A program made the position numbers and the translations under genes. The notes beneath the pieces are model-generated. The model searched no databases, was not told the DNA's origin, and worked only from the letters and a program-made list of their open reading frames with translations. DNA of 64,000 nucleotides from Sinotaia quadrata (Eukaryota > Mollusca > Gastropoda > Architaenioglossa > Viviparidae): contig CM054183.1 in assembly GCA_028829895.1 (NCBI GenBank), positions 21,930,975 to 21,994,974 on the forward strand, read 5' to 3'. Shown in pieces: positions 62,192 through 64,000 of the stretch. The stretch's first letter is position 1, and every line of letters starts with the position of its first letter.

Positions 62192-62520
62192 TATTAATTC
62201 ACTGTATTCACGTTGACCTTATACGTAGAGTTAGTTTGTATTAATTCACTGTATTCACGTTGACCTTATACGTAGAGTTAGTTTGTATTAATTCACTGTA
62301 TTCACGTTGACCTTATACGTAGAGTTAGTTTGTATTAATTCACTGTATTCACGTTGACCTTATACGTAGAGTTAGTTTGTATTAATTCACTGTATTCACG
62401 TTGACCTTATACGTAGAGTTAGTTTGTATTAATTCACTGTATTCACGTTGATCTTAGACGTAGAGTTAGTTTGTATTAATTCACTGTATTCACGTTGACC
62501 TTAGACGTAGAGTTAGTTTG
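62192..62520. repeat. 47-bp tandem array, exactly 7 copies
   Basis: The unit begins TATTAATTCACTGTATTCAC and includes GTTGACCTTATACGTAGAG. Seven copies fill 329 bases exactly. The only differences are in the last two (GATCTTAGACG and GACCTTAGACG). Confidence 0.97.
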
Positions 62521-62869
62521 TAAAATTATGCCAACCGTTGGCTATCATGTTTCTAATTTTTAAAATATCTACAATCCATTTTTTTATCATTAACCTTTAA
62601 AAACACAAATTCCTCTATTAAGGATATGCTGGTTTTGTGTATGTCTAAATACAATCCGTGATTTCACTTTTTTTTTTTAATCTCTTTGTGTTTATATGAA
62701 CCTCTGTTTGTCATTTCTCACTTTTTTGACTCTCTCAGCATTTACGAGAGTGTGAAAGTCCAATGTTTAAATGCAATGGCGATAAAATTAATAGAAATAA
62801 TTCTTATGGGCCAATCAGCGGTGGTGTACTTTAAAACTATAAGCAAGATGGCAGACAAAAGGGTACTCG
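62521..62869. other. AT-rich interval, promoter-like motifs only
   Basis: GGCCAATCAGC (CCAAT box) at about 62810 and AAGATGGCAGACAAAA at about 62846 recall promoter DNA of a transposon or housekeeping gene. No exon is supported. Confidence 0.25.
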
Positions 62870-63130
62870 CATTATCGCTTGTTAAAAAAATGCTTCATTG
62901 TTTTAATAAATTTAGCGAATTAACCCTTATCCTATATCGCCAAACAAACAAAAAGCAAGTACCATTTAAAATTATTAGTAATAATATATACTTTTTCAAA
63001 TATAAGCTCCGGCGGCGCTAGAATGCCTGCCTGTCTGAACTGTTTGGTGTATCAGCGACATCTTTGCAAGTCACACATGCATCGAACGTTTCTATTGGCT
63101 TTTACCTCAGTGCGTTCTACATGCCCACTT
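62870..63130 (+). repeat. Dispersed repeat, copy B (related to 1060-1290)
   Basis: Same orientation as copy A and matching it best at 63058-63122 (ATCTTTGCAAGT...CATCGAACG...TTGGCTTTT...CTCAGTGC). Confidence 0.5.
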
Positions 63131-63621
63131 GCTCTAACCACCCATTACATTCATATCATCTATGTAACTGCACTTAATGCTTCTAGAATAAATAGGAAAC
63201 GAAAAATATTAAAATAAAATGAAAAATTAATACCCACTTCTGCAAGAGTTTGCCTTTACGGGGAAAGAAAAATCGTGCATGTATGAATCTTTGTGCCTTC
63301 TAGCATGTGTGTGTTTTGCATGACTGTGCAGACTTGGGATGGGGTGTATGAATGCCCGTACACTCCCATCGCTGGAAGACTGGAAGTCGTTAAACAGACA
63401 TTCAAGTAAAAATACGGCTTTTCCAAACATCTCCGGGCACTAAGGCGTGTGAATTTAGTCCCGGAACGCGTCGACTGTTTTAGTCCTTAAAATAGAACAT
63501 ATTCTAAAATTAACTAACAGGAATTCTTCCTACCTGTAGTTGTGTTTGCAATTTTTCCATGAGAGAGAATTAAATAAAATTTATGTTCCACAAGGTCAGT
63601 GCGCAGCTCTTATACATAGGC
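63131..63621. other. Unique interval, nothing identified
   Basis: No supported feature. Confidence 0.4.
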
Positions 63622-63878
63622 CCATGTAAATATCCCATCAATGAGCACAGTTGGTGAGTATTGTTTTGCATTGCCAAGCTATGGACCATGTAAATATCCC
63701 ATCAGTGAGCACAGTTGGTGAGCATCATTTTGCATTCCATGCTATGGACTATATAATATCCCATCAGTGAGCACAGTTAATGAGCATCGTTTTGCATTGC
63801 CAAGCTATAGATTATATAATATCCCATCAGTGAGCACAATTGGTGAGCATCGTTTTGCAGTACCACGTTATGAACCAC
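63622..63878. repeat. 64-bp tandem repeat, 4 copies
   Basis: ATCCCATCAGTGAGCACAGT then GGTGAGCATCGTTTTGCATT recurs four times, the last diverged. Confidence 0.93.
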
Positions 63879-64000
63879 GACAAATACATTCGAGTGGATG
63901 TAGGCTTTTAATAACGTGACACTAGTAGTGAGAATATACATCATGACAACAATGAAAAGTTATAAACAGTAAACAATAAATAATATAGTCATGCAGAGTA

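Overview
The window looks like nuclear DNA of an invertebrate animal. It is AT-rich, crowded with microsatellites and minisatellites, and has spliced coding exons separated by kilobase introns. It also carries DNA-transposon MITEs and a decayed Ty3/Gypsy gag-protease fragment. A lophotrochozoan, probably a mollusc, is my best guess from the style of the repeats and retroelement; that is inference. There are no operons, ribosome binding sites, CRISPR arrays or other prokaryotic features.

One gene can be assembled with good support. Four + strand exons (3437-3512, 10800-10907, 12257-12338, 13690-13846) join in frame into a 140-residue single-pass type I membrane protein. It has a signal peptide, a 35-residue Ser/Thr/Pro/Asp-rich ectodomain, a valine-dominated transmembrane helix, a basic stop-transfer and a charged tail with a YVDL motif. 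Each piece alone is too short for ordinary ORF calling; splice sites and phases tie them together. Intron 1 appears to use a GC-AG splice pair. I do not recognise the family. A T-rich, nearly tandem-repeat-free stretch follows and may be a 3' UTR of 1 to 5 kb. A second, weaker candidate is a first coding exon at 57425-57483 (19 complete codons, acceptor upstream, donor downstream) whose later exons I could not find.

Layout: 0-3.3 kb, upstream flank with a dispersed repeat and a tRNA-like SINE head; 3.3-13.9 kb, the membrane-protein gene, whose first intron holds a hAT-type MITE and a 56-bp tandem array; 13.9-18.8 kb, probable 3' UTR or flank with a pogo-like MITE; 20-33 kb, tandem arrays, the largest being sixteen 69-bp units at 30.7-31.8 kb; 34.5-35.6 kb, Gypsy gag-protease remnant on the minus strand; 36.5-37.2 kb, short arrays; 38-42 kb, mostly unique; 42-44.3 kb, a dispersed repeat, a 150-bp ATCT run and a CTAG-saturated array; 46.4-47.7 kb, 45-bp array; 50-51 kb, GA/GT runs and a 47-bp array; 51.7-53 kb, a second pogo-like MITE and a 340-bp direct duplication around a GAT/GAC tract; 54.4-54.8 kb, inverted partner of the 42-kb repeat; 57.3-57.5 kb, candidate first exon; 58-64 kb, more arrays.

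I found no multi-gene system. The most unusual items are the unrecognised membrane protein, the CTAG array, and the 69-bp array whose two variable sites are both synonymous in its + strand open frame.
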